DNA of 64,000 nt from Neobacillus endophyticus (GCF_013248975.1 NZ_JABRWH010000001.1:3988001-4052000); one strand, 5' to 3'. Counted from the first letter of the stretch, positions 17,138 through 27,838 are shown. Made by a program: numbers and translations. Notes: generated by a model not told the origin, from the letters alone.

Positions 17138-18328
17138 ATGTCTAGTAAAATTTTGGAAAAGTTCTTAAATGAAAACCTTGAAGATTTAAAAGGAAAGGGT
17201 CTTTATAATGTGATCGATCCACTTGAAAGCCCCAATGGTCCAATCATTACCATTAACGGGAAAAAGCTGATCAACCTTTCTTCCAATAATTACTTGGGAT
17301 TAGCAACAGATGACCGTTTGAAAAAAGCAGCATCGGAAGCTATGGATAAATATGGGGTTGGTGCGGGCGCTGTCCGAACAATCAACGGTACACTCAAGCT
17401 GCATGTGGAATTAGAGGGAAAATTGGCTGAGTTCAAACATACGGAATCAGCCATTGCCTACCAATCTGGGTTTAACTGCAATATGGCGGCAATTTCAGCG
17501 GTTATGGATCAGAATGATGCCATTCTTTCTGATGAATTAAATCATGCTTCCATTATTGATGGCTGTCGTCTTTCCAAGGCGAAAATTATTCGTTTTAACC
17601 ACTCCGATATGGCTGATTTGCGTGCTAAGGCGAAAGAAGCAAAAGAGTCTGGCCAATATAACAAAATTATGGTTATCACAGATGGAGTTTTCTCTATGGA
17701 CGGAGACATTGCACTGCTTCCTGAAATAGTAAAGATTGCTGAGGAGTTCGACCTGATTACATACGTCGATGATGCGCACGGATCAGGCGTATTAGGTGAT
17801 GGAGCAGGGACGGTCAAACATTTCGGACTTTCAGAAAAGATTGATTTCCAAATTGGGACTTTATCAAAGGCGATTGGTGTTGTAGGCGGTTATGTGGCAG
17901 GTAAGAGAAATTTAATTGATTGGCTAAAAGTTCGCAGTCGCCCATTTCTATTCTCAACATCCCTAACTCCTGCAGATGTAGCAGCAAGCAGCCGGGCGAT
18001 TGAAATTCTGATGGAAAGTACAGAACTTAACAAAAAGCTTTGGGAAAATGGGAATTATCTAAAAAAAGGATTAAAAGATCTAGGTTTTAATATTGGAAAA
18101 AGCGAAACACCAATCACACCATGTATTATTGGCGATGAAACATTAACACAGCAATTTAGCAGACGTCTTAATGAAGAGGGAGTATATGCAAAGGCAATTG
18201 TATTCCCAACAGTTCCAAAGGGAGCAGGCCGTGTTCGGAACATGCCGACAGCTGCTCATACAAAAGAAATGCTTGATCAAGCGATTTCCATCTATGAAAA
18301 AGTCGGAAAGGAAATGGGTATTATTTAA
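17138..18328 (+). CDS. kbl: Glycine C-acetyltransferase (2-amino-3-ketobutyrate CoA ligase)
   Basis: A PLP enzyme that cleaves 2-amino-3-ketobutyrate with CoA to glycine and acetyl-CoA, the second step of threonine degradation. The 396-residue protein has [10 protein letters not shown] near the N-terminus, the PLP-contacting [10 protein letters not shown], and the Schiff-base lysine in GTLSKAIG. The ATG at 17138 (MSSKILEKF) with AGAGGGGGA upstream is preferred over an in-frame ATG at 17099. tdh follows after 106 bases on the same strand. Related alpha-oxoamine synthases (BioF-type) are the main alternative, but tdh as neighbour settles it. Confidence 0.95.
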   Translation: MSSKILEKFLNENLEDLKGKGLYNVIDPLESPNGPIITINGKKLINLSSNNYLGLATDDRLKKAASEAMDKYGVGAGAVRTINGTLKLHVELEGKLAEFKHTESAIAYQSGFNCNMAAISAVMDQNDAILSDELNHASIIDGCRLSKAKIIRFNHSDMADLRAKAKEAKESGQYNKIMVITDGVFSMDGDIALLPEIVKIAEEFDLITYVDDAHGSGVLGDGAGTVKHFGLSEKIDFQIGTLSKAIGVVGGYVAGKRNLIDWLKVRSRPFLFSTSLTPADVAASSRAIEILMESTELNKKLWENGNYLKKGLKDLGFNIGKSETPITPCIIGDETLTQQFSRRLNEEGVYAKAIVFPTVPKGAGRVRNMPTAAHTKEMLDQAISIYEKVGKEMGII

Positions 18329-18434
18329 CCTAATGTCCATTTATTTCCATTGTTGATTTTTTCACTACATGATTGGAGCGATAATCAACAGGCAAAGTTG
18401 TACAAAGCTTAAACAAAAGAGGACGGGGAATAAC

Positions 18435-19397
18435 ATGAAGCGGATTTTAATAACGGGTGCTCTAGGGCAAATTGGTTCAGAATTAACCTTAAAACTTAGA
18501 GACATCTATGGAGCAGATAACGTTATTGCAACAGATATTAAAAAGAATGACAGCGAAGCAGCTCAAAGCGGACCGTTTGAAGTCGTGGATGTTACCGATT
18601 TAAAAAGAATGGGCGAAGTTGCCCAAAAGCACAACATTGACACGGTTTTGCACTTGGCCGCCCTTTTATCAGCAACGGCAGAAGCAAAACCGGTTTTTGC
18701 CTGGAATTTAAATATGGGAGGACTTTTAAACGCTCTTGAAACAGCTAGAGAAGTAAATGCACAATTTTTTACACCTAGCTCAATCGGAGCATTTGGACCA
18801 TCCACTCCAAAGGATCATACTCCTCAGGATACCATTATGCGTCCCACCACCATGTATGGGGTTAACAAAGTGGCGGGTGAGTTATTATCTGATTATTACT
18901 ATCATAAATTTGGGGTGGATACTCGAGGCTTGAGGTTCCCTGGGCTTATATCCTATGTGGCCCTGCCAGGCGGCGGAACAACAGATTATGCGGTTGAGAT
19001 TTATTATGAAGCCATTAAAAACGGGAAATATACCTCATATATTGATAAAGGGACCTTTATGGATATGATGTATATGCCAGACGCCTTAAACGCCATTATA
19101 GACTTAATGGAGGCAGATCCGAACAAATTAGTTCACAGGAATTCATTCAATGTGACAGCGATGAGCTTTGATCCAGAAGAAATTTCTGCAAGTATTGCCA
19201 AGTATATCCCTGGATTTAAACTCTCATATAATGTAGACCCTGCCCGCCAAAAAATTGCGGAAAGCTGGCCAAATTCTATTGATCCATCTGCTGCAAAAGA
19301 GGAGTGGGACTTTAAAGTGGAATATGATCTAGACAAAATGACCAAGGATATGATTGAAAAATTACGTCCGAAATTAGAAATGAAGATATCTAGTTAA
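18435..19397 (+). CDS. tdh: L-threonine 3-dehydrogenase, short-chain (epimerase-like) type
   Basis: An NAD-dependent SDR-fold enzyme that oxidises L-threonine to 2-amino-3-ketobutyrate, feeding Kbl. It has [10 protein letters not shown] for NAD binding, [12 protein letters not shown], and the catalytic Tyr-x3-Lys in YGVNKVAGE. The ATG at 18435 with GGACGGGGAA upstream gives 320 residues; an in-frame start at 18369 is unlikely. This is the SDR form rather than the zinc-dependent medium-chain Tdh of B. subtilis and E. coli, a difference worth noting when comparing genomes. Confidence 0.92.
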   Translation: MKRILITGALGQIGSELTLKLRDIYGADNVIATDIKKNDSEAAQSGPFEVVDVTDLKRMGEVAQKHNIDTVLHLAALLSATAEAKPVFAWNLNMGGLLNALETAREVNAQFFTPSSIGAFGPSTPKDHTPQDTIMRPTTMYGVNKVAGELLSDYYYHKFGVDTRGLRFPGLISYVALPGGGTTDYAVEIYYEAIKNGKYTSYIDKGTFMDMMYMPDALNAIIDLMEADPNKLVHRNSFNVTAMSFDPEEISASIAKYIPGFKLSYNVDPARQKIAESWPNSIDPSAAKEEWDFKVEYDLDKMTKDMIEKLRPKLEMKISS

Positions 19398-19401
19398 AAA
19401 A

Positions 19402-19442
19402 TAACAGCGAGGCTTCCAAATGGAGCTTCGCTGTATTTTTTG
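19402..19442 (+). terminator. Terminator of kbl-tdh
   Basis: ACAGCGA(G) pairs with (C)TTCGCTGT through an inner stem and is followed by ATTTTTT, immediately after the tdh stop. Confidence 0.75.
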
Positions 19443-19489
19443 TACATTGTCCTGATCTAGATGAAATGATTAAAATAACTGAATCAAAA

Positions 19490-19522
19490 TAAATAAAAGC
19501 CTCCCTAATCCGGGGGGGCTGT
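19490..19522 (-). terminator. Terminator of the CotM-like gene
   Basis: On the minus strand AGCCCCCCC pairs with GGGAGGCT, followed by TTTTATTTATTTT. Confidence 0.65.
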
Positions 19523-19567
19523 TACCAGTAACAATGTTATGTAAACTGGAATGTAAGAAAGAATGAA

Positions 19568-19972
19568 CTAAGGCAATGTGATATAACGATCTTTTCCGAT
19601 TCCCTGTTCTGTTTTTGAAATGAAAATTTCTAGAATCCCGTTTTCAAATGAAGCGTTTACATGGTGATTAATAATTGGAAAGGGGAAGTCAATGATTCGA
19701 AAGCGTTTTTGGCAAGGAGCAGAAGTTGTGCTTCCAATTTTCTGGGCATAAATTAATAGCTTCTTGTTTTCAACTTTCACGGTAATATCAGAACTTTTAT
19801 ATTCATTTAAAACAGCTTCAACGATCCAATCATCGTCCGTTTCATATAAATCTATTCTAAATTGTGTAAGATCACAATGTGTCGTGTATGGGTCCAGAAA
19901 ATAATCTTTTAGCCACTTATCCACTTGTTCAAAATCAACGGAGAAATTTTGATGAGCTTTTTTCCTTTTCAT
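19568..19972 (-). CDS. Hsp20/alpha-crystallin family protein, CotM-like spore coat protein
   Basis: The 134 residues contain an alpha-crystallin-type beta-sandwich. The N-terminal EQVDKWLKDYFLDPY and IDLYETDDDWIVEA align by eye with the remembered B. subtilis CotM (MDEWLRQFFEDPF...IDLYETSQQYIIEA). CotM is an outer spore coat component made in the mother cell. Its position next to sspP/sspO/acnA repeats the B. subtilis arrangement and supports the assignment. A general small heat-shock protein is the alternative. Confidence 0.78.
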   Translation of the reverse strand: MKRKKAHQNFSVDFEQVDKWLKDYFLDPYTTHCDLTQFRIDLYETDDDWIVEAVLNEYKSSDITVKVENKKLLIYAQKIGSTTSAPCQKRFRIIDFPFPIINHHVNASFENGILEIFISKTEQGIGKDRYITLP

Positions 19973-20071
19973 TTCTTTTCCCCCTTGCTCGTTCCATTCT
20001 ATTCAATCAGTATTAAAAGGTGAAAAAATGTTATATTAGGTCAAACGAAGGAATATAAAGAAGACTGTATT

Positions 20072-21012
20072 ATGAAAGAAACCATACGTTCTATTCCAAC
20101 TGTACACGAATTGCAAAACCATCCTCATTTTTCGGCACTTTTGGATAATAGCCGTTTTGATGTTCCCAATTAACCAATTAATTAAAAAGGACAGTTGAAC
20201 ATATAAATGATAATTGGCAAGGGGACAAACCTAGGAATGTTAATGTTTCTAGAGGGCAGCTGGTTGAAATAGGAGGATTATTTCGTTTTCCTTCCATTAT
20301 GGAAAAAAATGGTGCGAAATGTGAGGAAAGTAGGGACAACCAACAAAACTCATTTATATGATTATGAAAGAGCTAATACTTTTGAAACGGCGATTATCAT
20401 GAAATCATGCGATTCATTTTAAAATAATGGGCTTTACTAAAACTGTAGAACTGATTGAATTAACGGGGCAAGATAAAAATGTCATTTTTAACGAAGGTCT
20501 GGCAGTATCGCTTTAATTGTAGTTAGAAAGTACAGCATTGGTGATGAATCGGTTGTAAAAGAGGTTATTGAAGAAGGGGCAGACGTTGTTACTTTTAGTG
20601 GATAAACTATTGAGTGATCCGCAATCCAAAATTATCACTGAAAAAACGGTATGATCGACCGTAATAAAAGACTTCAGTTAGTCAATGGGGTTCCAGTAGA
20701 TTGGAGGACTCTTGCTGTATTGGAGGGTACACTATTAGATTATGCCCGTGAAAAAAAACCATTCGCAATATCCCGACGATCGAAAATTTATTAATCTCAT
20801 TCGAAGAATTAGACGTTTGGGCCCGAAATTTTGTTACCAGCCAATTGGAAAGGACTAGCAGCTACGAGATAAAAATGTTTTATGACCTCAATCAAGAGAG
20901 GGAGGAATAATGCAAAAGGTAATAACCTAAGACATCAAGTTTTAACTGGAGAAAAATTAGGGGATATAACACGACATTACCAGGAGAGGCTAAAAGGAGG
21001 AATTTATCATTG
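20072..21012 (+). pseudogene. Decayed selA-like gene (L-seryl-tRNA(Sec) selenium transferase family)
   Basis: Several frames together spell a SelA-family protein: MKETIRSIPTVHELQNHPHF at 20072, then in other frames [14 protein letters not shown] and [78 protein letters not shown], and NIPTIENLLISFEELDVWAR. These follow SelA order ([34 protein letters not shown]). Stops and frameshifts are numerous, a block between the N-terminus and RGQLVEIGG is deleted, and the PLP-lysine motif survives as FSGDKLL. The gene is therefore non-functional. Confidence 0.82.
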
Positions 21013-21086
21013 ATATACGGTCCGGTTTATAAGATGATGAGTCTCAATTTGTTTGATGGTCCATGCCAAGTTAAATTGAATTGAAT

Positions 21087-21122
21087 TGATCCGCTCCGGC
21101 GTAAAGCTGAAGCGGATTTTTT
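21087..21122 (+). terminator. Terminator after the selA-like pseudogene
   Basis: ATCCGCT (21089-21095) pairs with AGCGGAT (21111-21117), followed by TTTTTT. Confidence 0.65.
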
Positions 21123-21156
21123 AACCCTATCTTTAGGTTTCCAATTTATACATAAC

Positions 21157-21294
21157 TTACATATCATGATGGGAATTATGCTTAGCTCGTGTATGGTTGC
21201 GGTTCTTCACTTTTTTAGAACCACTTAATGGTTCCGGCTGACCAGATTGTTTTGGAGCATTTTTGCGCATATCTTTGCTGTCATTTTTATTCAT
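21157..21294 (-). CDS. sspP: Small acid-soluble spore protein P
   Basis: A 45-residue ORF starting [15 protein letters not shown] and containing [19 protein letters not shown], nearly identical to remembered B. subtilis SspP. Minor SASP are made in the forespore under sigma-G. A GAGGAGGG ribosome site precedes the ATG. In B. subtilis sspO and sspP form one operon; here a plus-strand gene (21405-21674) lies between them. Confidence 0.93.
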   Translation of the reverse strand: MNKNDSKDMRKNAPKQSGQPEPLSGSKKVKNRNHTRAKHNSHHDM

Positions 21295-21404
21295 GCTTCA
21301 TCCCTCCTCATTTTTAGGATGCAATGAACAAGTCTTTTTATGCCGAATATTTTTTGGTTTTTCAGTGCATTTTATATGTTATACGACTAAAGGAGGAAGA
21401 GAAT

Positions 21405-21674
21405 ATGGATAAATTTCCTTATCATAAGGATAAACAACAGGCATTCCAAGCAGCCCAGCAAGGCTATGAAAACGCCCAAGGCCTTTTTGAAACCATTGTA
21501 AGTGACAGTGCCAGTTACGGTCATCAGCTTAAACACTTAAAAGACGAGGTAAATGAAGCCTATCAACAAATAGAAAATGCCCTGGAAGTTGCATCTGAAA
21601 AGCAAAGAGCGCAGTTAGAGCAGTTTCAACAAGATTTAAGAAACATGGTGAACGAAGTAAATCAAGTACATTAA
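21405..21674 (+). CDS. Hypothetical small coiled-coil protein
   Basis: The 89 residues from MDKFPYHKDKQQ are Gln/Glu-rich and helical, with heptads in HLKDEVNEAYQQIENALEVA. The ATG at 21405 has an AAAGGAGGA site; an in-frame ATG at 21324 is too far upstream to be needed. It is inserted, in opposite orientation, between sspP and sspO. No family recognised. Confidence 0.65.
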   Translation: MDKFPYHKDKQQAFQAAQQGYENAQGLFETIVSDSASYGHQLKHLKDEVNEAYQQIENALEVASEKQRAQLEQFQQDLRNMVNEVNQVH

Positions 21675-21680
21675 CTAGAT

Positions 21681-21722
21681 TCAAATAAAAGCGGGAGAGG
21701 GGACTCACCCCGCTTTTATTTC
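21681..21722. terminator. Bidirectional terminator
   Basis: AAATAAAAGCGGG and CCCGCTTTTATTT form a long stem between the coiled-coil gene and convergent sspO. Confidence 0.75.
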
Positions 21723-21788
21723 AGTCGATTTTCCATCAACAATAGAACCATTTCATCTTTAAAGCCTGACTAGTGGAAATCTTCTTTA

Positions 21789-21938
21789 TTATTGATTTTT
21801 CTTGCGCTTTTTATTGTTCACTTTTTCCATTGCGGTCAATTTTTCATTGCCCATTTCTTCATTGTATCCTGCCCCGATTCCCTGTGATTTTGCTGCATTT
21901 GCTCCTGGTATTACATGATTCGACTTGGGTTTAGACAT
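21789..21938 (-). CDS. sspO: Small acid-soluble spore protein O
   Basis: A 49-residue [23 protein letters not shown]... ending NNKKRKKNQ, matching SspO (KANHVINGMN.AKSQGKGAGY...NNKKRKKNQ) as remembered. GAGGAGGTGATGG precedes the ATG. It lies divergent from acnA, as in B. subtilis. Confidence 0.93.
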   Translation of the reverse strand: MSKPKSNHVIPGANAAKSQGIGAGYNEEMGNEKLTAMEKVNNKKRKKNQ

Positions 21939-22104
21939 CACCATCACCTCCTCATAATTTTATTCTTTCCTAGACAAACTAAATAAATGACAAATAAAAG
22001 TTTTTTTGCCATAATAAAGGGGTAATACCTAACATTCTCATCCAGATTTTCGCGCAGATTCCATTAAGATTTTCGGAAAATGCCAAACAAATTACATAAA
22101 AGCG

Positions 22105-22119
22105 ATAAGAAAAACTTAT
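22105..22119 (+). promoter_or_regulatory. CcpC-type dyad upstream of acnA
   Basis: ATAA-N7-TTAT (within GATAAG AAAAA CTTATC) matches the CcpC operator consensus. A further TTAT half-site lies near 22149, beside the likely promoter. In B. subtilis citB has this two-part arrangement for citrate-responsive repression. Confidence 0.6.
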
Positions 22120-22261
22120 CAATCACAATAACTTTCTTGTAATTTACTTATGTAACCGGTTGTATTAAGATTGGATTGTGAGAAAAGTAAAGATGGATGG
22201 GAATTCTAACTTTTTATCTTTTCGTAATTTGAAAGTTCATGACGAATAAGGGGGATTTTTA

Positions 22262-24967
22262 ATGGTGAAAAATGATGTTTTTAATTCACGTTCTTCCTTT
22301 GAAGCTGCTGGCAAACGTTATACCTATTATCGTTTAAAAGCACTCGAAGAAGCTGGCATTGGCAACGTGTCCAAATTGCCATATTCCATTAAAGTGTTAC
22401 TTGAATCTGTATTACGACAATATGATGGCCGCGTCATTACAAAAGAGCATGTTGAAAATTTGGCAAAATGGGGCACATCTGAGCTTAAAGAAGTAGATGT
22501 TCCATTTAAACCATCCCGCGTAATCCTGCAAGACTTTACTGGTGTTCCAGCTGTCGTTGACCTTGCTTCTTTAAGAAAAGCAATGGCTGACCTTGGCGGC
22601 GACCCAGATAAAATCAACCCTGAAAAAACGGTTGACCTTGTTATTGACCACTCTGTACAGGTTGATGCATATGGCAACGAAAATGCATTAAAAGTAAATA
22701 TGGATTTAGAATTCGAACGCAATGCAGAACGTTACCAATTCTTAAGTTGGGCACAAAAAGCATTTAATAACTATCGTGCTGTTCCGCCAGCAACTGGTAT
22801 CGTTCACCAAGTTAACCTTGAATATTTAGCGGATGTAGTACACGTTGCAGAAGTGGATGGAGAGCTTGAAGCATATCCTGATACTTTAGTAGGTACTGAC
22901 TCCCATACAACTATGATTAACGGTCTTGGCGTACTAGGTTGGGGCGTAGGCGGAATTGAAGCAGAAGCAGGTATGCTTGGACAGCCATCTTATTTCCCTG
23001 TTCCAGAAGTTGTTGGTGTTAAATTAATTGGTGAACTTCCAAATGGCGCAACAGCAACTGACCTTGCTTTAAAAGTGACTCAAGTACTTCGTAAGCATGG
23101 GGTAGTAGGTAAATTTGTAGAATATTTTGGACCTGGTGTATCAACACTTCCACTTGCTGATCGTGCAACGATTGCCAACATGGCACCTGAATATGGCGCT
23201 ACATGTGGATTCTTCCCTATTGATGGTGAATCCTTAGATTATATGCGTTTAACTGGCCGTGATGAAGATCAAATCCAAGTTGTGGAACAATATTGCAAAG
23301 CAAATGGATTATTCTTCAGTCCTTCAGATGAACCAGTTTATACAAGCGTGATTGAAATTAACCTTGCTGAGATTGAAGCTAACCTTTCCGGACCTAAACG
23401 TCCACAAGACCTTATTCCTCTTTCAAAAATGAAAGAAGAATTCGTTAAAGCTGTTTCAGCTCCTCAAGGAAATCAAGGCTTTGGTTTACAAGCTGATGAA
23501 CTAGAGAAATCGGCTTCCATTAATTTTAACAATGGTGAAGAAGCTGAAATTAAAACGGGTGCAGTTGCTATTGCGTCTATTACAAGCTGTACTAATACTT
23601 CCAATCCATATGTTCTTGTAGCAGCAGGACTTGTAGCGAAAAAAGCGGTTGAACTAGGTATGCATGTACCTAAGTTTGTGAAAACTTCATTGGCTCCAGG
23701 GTCAAAAGTAGTTACTGGCTATCTTCGCGATTCTGGTTTACTTCCATACCTTGAACAAATCGGCTTCAATCTTGTAGGTTATGGATGTACAACATGTATC
23801 GGGAACTCTGGTCCATTAAAAGAAGAAATCGAAAAAACAATTGCTGAAAATGATTTATTAGTTACATCTGTTCTTTCAGGTAACCGTAACTTTGAAGGAC
23901 GTATCCATCCGCTTGTTAAAGCCAACTATCTTGCATCACCACCGCTTGTTGTAACTTATGCATTAGCGGGTACTGTGAACGTTGACTTTGCAAACGAACC
24001 AATTGGTAAAGATAAAGATGGAAACGATGTATTCTTTAAAGATATTTGGCCATCTACTGCTGAAGTAAATGATGTCGTAAAACGTACAGTTACACCTGAG
24101 TTATTCCGCAAAGAATATGAAAATGTATTTGGTGATAACGAGCGTTGGAACGAAATCAAAACAAGCAATGAGCCATTATACACTTGGGACGAAGATTCTA
24201 CTTATATCCAAAATCCTCCGTTCTTTGAAGGTTTATCAAAAGAACCAGGAACTGTTTCACCATTAAATGGACTTCGTGTTGTAGGTAAATTCGGTGATTC
24301 TGTAACAACTGACCACATTTCACCTGCTGGAGCAATCGGCAAAAACACACCAGCTGGAAAATATTTATTAGAAAAAGGCGTAGAGCCACGCGACTTTAAC
24401 TCTTATGGATCCCGCCGCGGTAACCATGAAGTTATGATGCGCGGTACTTTTGCGAACATTCGCATTCGCAACCAAATTGCACCAGGTACAGAAGGCGGCT
24501 TTACAACTTACTGGCCAACTGGTGAAGTAATGTCTATTTACGATGCTTGCATGAAGTACAAAGAAAATGGCACTGGTTTAATGGTTCTTGCCGGCAAAGA
24601 TTACGGCATGGGCTCTTCACGCGACTGGGCTGCAAAAGGTACAAATCTATTAGGCATCAAAACAGTTCTTGCTGAAAGCTTCGAGCGTATCCACCGTTCA
24701 AACCTAGTGTTAATGGGTGTTCTTCCACTTCAATTTAAAGAAGGCGAAAGCGCTGAAACACTTGGTTTAACGGGAAAAGAAACTTTTGAAGTTCAAGTTG
24801 ACGAAAACGTAAAACCACGTGATCTTCTAAAAGTGACAGTCACTGATGAAGCTGGTAACAAAAAAGAATTCGAAGTATTGGTACGTTTCGACTCTGAAGT
24901 AGAAATCGACTACTACCGTCATGGCGGTATCCTTCAAATGGTACTTCGTGAAAAATTACAAGCATAA
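22262..24967 (+). CDS. acnA: Aconitate hydratase A
   Basis: The TCA-cycle enzyme interconverting citrate and isocitrate; the Bacillus homologue CitB also binds iron-responsive-element-like RNA. At 901 residues it has full family length. 4Fe-4S ligands are in SCTNTSNP and [10 protein letters not shown]; substrate motifs include [11 protein letters not shown] and, in the swivelling domain, [16 protein letters not shown] precedes the ATG by 7 bases. Codon use is strongly biased to preferred codons, fitting high expression. It is divergent from sspO and preceded by a CcpC-type dyad. Confidence 0.98.
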   Translation: MVKNDVFNSRSSFEAAGKRYTYYRLKALEEAGIGNVSKLPYSIKVLLESVLRQYDGRVITKEHVENLAKWGTSELKEVDVPFKPSRVILQDFTGVPAVVDLASLRKAMADLGGDPDKINPEKTVDLVIDHSVQVDAYGNENALKVNMDLEFERNAERYQFLSWAQKAFNNYRAVPPATGIVHQVNLEYLADVVHVAEVDGELEAYPDTLVGTDSHTTMINGLGVLGWGVGGIEAEAGMLGQPSYFPVPEVVGVKLIGELPNGATATDLALKVTQVLRKHGVVGKFVEYFGPGVSTLPLADRATIANMAPEYGATCGFFPIDGESLDYMRLTGRDEDQIQVVEQYCKANGLFFSPSDEPVYTSVIEINLAEIEANLSGPKRPQDLIPLSKMKEEFVKAVSAPQGNQGFGLQADELEKSASINFNNGEEAEIKTGAVAIASITSCTNTSNPYVLVAAGLVAKKAVELGMHVPKFVKTSLAPGSKVVTGYLRDSGLLPYLEQIGFNLVGYGCTTCIGNSGPLKEEIEKTIAENDLLVTSVLSGNRNFEGRIHPLVKANYLASPPLVVTYALAGTVNVDFANEPIGKDKDGNDVFFKDIWPSTAEVNDVVKRTVTPELFRKEYENVFGDNERWNEIKTSNEPLYTWDEDSTYIQNPPFFEGLSKEPGTVSPLNGLRVVGKFGDSVTTDHISPAGAIGKNTPAGKYLLEKGVEPRDFNSYGSRRGNHEVMMRGTFANIRIRNQIAPGTEGGFTTYWPTGEVMSIYDACMKYKENGTGLMVLAGKDYGMGSSRDWAAKGTNLLGIKTVLAESFERIHRSNLVLMGVLPLQFKEGESAETLGLTGKETFEVQVDENVKPRDLLKVTVTDEAGNKKEFEVLVRFDSEVEIDYYRHGGILQMVLREKLQA

Positions 24968-24984
24968 ATATTTGATTTATTATT

Positions 24985-25019
24985 TCAAAACCCATGCCTT
25001 TCTGGCATGGGTTTTTTAC
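24985..25019 (+). terminator. Terminator of acnA
   Basis: AAAACCCATGCC and GGCATGGGTTTTTT form a near-perfect hairpin with T tail. Confidence 0.9.
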
Positions 25020-25177
25020 AGATAGGATGTTAATGATAAACGTACTGTATTCATCTTTTTAGACTTCGCCAATCTGGCAATAAACTTTAAATTTCTCAAT
25101 CTGAAGTTCTTCATTTGTATGTGCTCTATAGTTGATGGATTTTACCATGTAAATTTTTTAGATTGTATTTGAATGTA

Positions 25178-25205
25178 TTGCAACTATCTTGAATATTGAT
25201 ACAAT
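25178..25205 (+). promoter_or_regulatory. Sigma-A-like promoter of mtnA
   Basis: TTGCAA (25178-25183), 16-base spacer and TACAAT (25200-25205), about 47 bases before the ATG. No S-box riboswitch is visible between the acnA terminator and mtnA. Confidence 0.5.
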
Positions 25206-25252
25206 AACATTGGCAGCTATAGCTATTTACATACTTAAGGGGATGATATGAA

Positions 25253-26302
25253 ATGGAAAATACATACTTGCAGTCAGTGTCTTATGACAATGGGGTATTA
25301 AAGATATTGGATCAAACCAAAATTCCTAATATGACAGAGTTCATTGAAATAACCAAAATAGAAGATGCGTGGGACGCCATTAAACAATTAAAAGTACGTG
25401 GTGCGCCAGCAATTGGAATCGCAGCGGCCTACGGTTTAGTCGTCGGTATTCAAAATGCACCTGAAAATTCTTTTGATGAGTTTTATGCTTTTTTTAAAAA
25501 ACAATCACATTATTTAGCAACATCTAGGCCGACGGCTGTTAATTTATTCTGGGCATTAAAACGGATGGAAGAGCGGGTACAAAGAGAAAAGACAAAATCA
25601 GTATTTAAAATAAAGGAAGCCCTTGTAGAAGAAGCTCATATCATTCGCAATGAAGATGAAGAAGTTTGCCGATCAATTGGAGCGCATGCCTTAACCCTTT
25701 TAAAAGATGGAATGGGCATTCTTACACATTGCAATGCAGGGGGAATCGCAACAGCAAGATATGGAACTGCTTTAGCACCTCTTTATTTAGCCAAAGAACA
25801 GGGTTGGGATATCAAAGTGTTTGCCGACGAAACTCGTCCGCTATTGCAGGGGGCACGTCTTACTGCATGGGAGCTTATGCAGGCAGGTATAGATGTTACG
25901 TTAATAACGGATAATATGGCGGCAATGGTTATGCAAAAAGGATGGGTCCAAGCTGTTATTGTAGGGTGTGACCGTGTTGCTGCAAACGGTGATGTGGCCA
26001 ATAAAATCGGTACGTATGGTGTTGCATTGCTTGCAAAGGCACATAATATTCCATTCTATGTTGCAGCCCCATTGTCAACTATTGATCTTGAAACAAAAAC
26101 GGGGTCTGACATACCAATTGAGGAGCGGGATGCAGCAGAAATCACTGAAGGATTTGGGAAAAGAACCGCACCTGAAGGTGTAAAGGTATTCAATCCTGCA
26201 TTTGATGTGACCCCAAATGAATTAATTACTGCTATTATAACCGAAAAGGGAATTATTAAAGGAAATTACCAGGAAGCACTTCCGAAACTTTTTAAAGCTT
26301 AG
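25253..26302 (+). CDS. mtnA: S-methyl-5-thioribose-1-phosphate isomerase family protein
   Basis: A 349-residue aldose-ketose isomerase. [16 protein letters not shown], the catalytic Cys in [14 protein letters not shown] and the catalytic Asp in [20 protein letters not shown] are intact. It should convert 5-methylthioribose-1-P (or the 5-deoxyribose analogue) to the ribulose form. It is followed 74 bases later by a class II aldolase, not by mtnW/mtnX/mtnB. That pairing is typical of the 5-deoxypentose disposal (DHAP shunt/DrdI-DrdA) route, so the in-vivo role may be 5'-deoxyadenosine clearance rather than methionine salvage. Confidence 0.92.
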   Translation: MENTYLQSVSYDNGVLKILDQTKIPNMTEFIEITKIEDAWDAIKQLKVRGAPAIGIAAAYGLVVGIQNAPENSFDEFYAFFKKQSHYLATSRPTAVNLFWALKRMEERVQREKTKSVFKIKEALVEEAHIIRNEDEEVCRSIGAHALTLLKDGMGILTHCNAGGIATARYGTALAPLYLAKEQGWDIKVFADETRPLLQGARLTAWELMQAGIDVTLITDNMAAMVMQKGWVQAVIVGCDRVAANGDVANKIGTYGVALLAKAHNIPFYVAAPLSTIDLETKTGSDIPIEERDAAEITEGFGKRTAPEGVKVFNPAFDVTPNELITAIITEKGIIKGNYQEALPKLFKA

Positions 26303-26376
26303 AAAAAGTGAAAGCAACATATTGATCAATAACAGCTAAGTTTTTTAATGCAACGTTTAAGGAAAGGCTTGATTTC

Positions 26377-27171
26377 ATGAATTCAGAAATTAATTTAAAA
26401 AATCATATTTGTGAAATTGGAAAAAAGCTTTATGATAAAGGCTTTGTCGCAGCTAATGATGGCAATATATCCATCCGCTTACACGATCATGAATTTCTTA
26501 TTACACCTACAGGAGTTAGTAAAGGCAGCATGACTCCCGAGATGATTATTAAAATAGATGAGAATGGGACAGTGCTTGAAGGAAACTACAAACCTTCTTC
26601 AGAAATGAAGATGCATTTTGCTGTATATGAGAACCGTCATGACGTACAAGCATGTGTCCATGTTCACCCGCCATTTTCAACCGCATTTGCCATTGCCGGA
26701 ATACCATTAGATCAAGCCATTATGCCAGAATCTGTTGTCTTTCTTGGTACAATTCCTGTGGCAGAATATGGAACACCCTCAACAAACGAAATACCAAATG
26801 CAGTAAAAAGATATGTACAAAACCATCAAGGTGTGCTGCTTGAAAATCATGGAGCGCTAACATGGGGCAAAGATTTAGATCATGCCTATTATTTAATGGA
26901 ATCTTTGGAGTTTACAGCGAAAATTAATTGGATTGCCAAACAGCTAAATGGGGACAGAGAACTATCGCAGAAGCATGTTGAAACGTTGGTCCGGATGAAG
27001 ACACAAATGGGTATAAAAGGTGAATCACCAAAGGGAGTGATAACACCCGAAGGTATTCACGCTCAGAAGTTTTCGCCAAGTGCCAATCGTTCTTTATCTG
27101 AAGAGGACTTGGACTTAATAGCTGAAAAGGTAACCAAAAACTTACTCGGGGAGCTTCGGAAACTATTTTAA
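26377..27171 (+). CDS. Class II aldolase/adducin family protein (probable 5-deoxyribulose-1-P aldolase)
   Basis: A 264-residue zinc aldolase of the fuculose-phosphate type. It has NDGNISIR, the substrate-phosphate loop TPTGVSKGSM, the metal-binding HVHPPFSTAF and the later His in LLENHGALTWG. Such enzymes cleave a ketose-1-phosphate to DHAP and an aldehyde. Beside mtnA the best inference is cleavage of 5-(methylthio/deoxy)ribulose-1-P. The ~50-residue tail after ~210 is longer than in FucA. MtnB-type dehydratase, a relative in the same fold, is less likely. Confidence 0.82.
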   Translation: MNSEINLKNHICEIGKKLYDKGFVAANDGNISIRLHDHEFLITPTGVSKGSMTPEMIIKIDENGTVLEGNYKPSSEMKMHFAVYENRHDVQACVHVHPPFSTAFAIAGIPLDQAIMPESVVFLGTIPVAEYGTPSTNEIPNAVKRYVQNHQGVLLENHGALTWGKDLDHAYYLMESLEFTAKINWIAKQLNGDRELSQKHVETLVRMKTQMGIKGESPKGVITPEGIHAQKFSPSANRSLSEEDLDLIAEKVTKNLLGELRKLF

Positions 27172-27297
27172 ATGGAAGTAAATGTGTGAATTCTTATTCC
27201 GATCAGTTCACGAAATTAGCAAATGCACATTTTGTAATAACTGGGTTTATAGTGTAAAATCGATATAGCAGAACATCGATTAAAGGAGGACTCCGGG

Positions 27298-27837
27298 TTG
27301 TTCAAAAAGGTTCTTGCTTCAGTAGTATTAATTAGCCTGCTGACAGTAGCGATAGTACAGGCCATGGATAAAAACAAAGAAAAACCCGATGCCGCATCAA
27401 AGCACAGCCTTGCTCAAAAAAACAGTTTAGAAATCGGAGCAAAGGCGCCTGATTTTGAATTAAAAACGTTAACCGGTGAAACAGTGAAATTATCCAGCTT
27501 AAAAGGCAAGAAAGTCATGTTAAATTTTTGGGCCACTTGGTGCCCGCCATGTAAAGCGGAAATGCCGGAAATTGAGCAGTTTTACAAAACAGCGGGTAAT
27601 AATACAGCGATCCTTTCAGTTAATATTGATCCGCAATTGGATGTAAAGGGTTTTGTAAAGGAAAATAAAATTACTTTCCCGATCCTTCTTGACACGGATG
27701 ATAAGGTAAATGGAACTTATCAAATCATCTCCATTCCCACTACTTATTTTATTGACAGCAATGGCATTATTCAGAATAAAATTGTCGGTCAAATGAAGCT
27801 TGCCGATATGAACGATAATATGAGCATTTTAAAATAG
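27298..27837 (+). CDS. yneN: Thiol-disulfide oxidoreductase (YneN/ResA/StoA-like)
   Basis: A 179-residue membrane-tethered, extracytoplasmic thioredoxin-fold protein. An N-terminal hydrophobic segment (about 5-22) precedes GAKAPDFELKTLTGE and the redox site FWATWCPPCKAEMPE. IPTTYFIDSNG supplies the cis-Pro. The start is TTG with a strong AAAGGAGG site. Its place after acnA matches B. subtilis yneN. Likely role is reducing exported disulfides, for example in cytochrome maturation or spore assembly; the exact client is unknown. Confidence 0.85.
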   Translation: MFKKVLASVVLISLLTVAIVQAMDKNKEKPDAASKHSLAQKNSLEIGAKAPDFELKTLTGETVKLSSLKGKKVMLNFWATWCPPCKAEMPEIEQFYKTAGNNTAILSVNIDPQLDVKGFVKENKITFPILLDTDDKVNGTYQIISIPTTYFIDSNGIIQNKIVGQMKLADMNDNMSILK

Positions 27838-27838
27838 G

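Noticed and set aside
25020..25252. S-box (SAM) riboswitch upstream of mtnA
   Set aside because: The conserved S-box core and a leader terminator are missing; only an ordinary promoter is visible.
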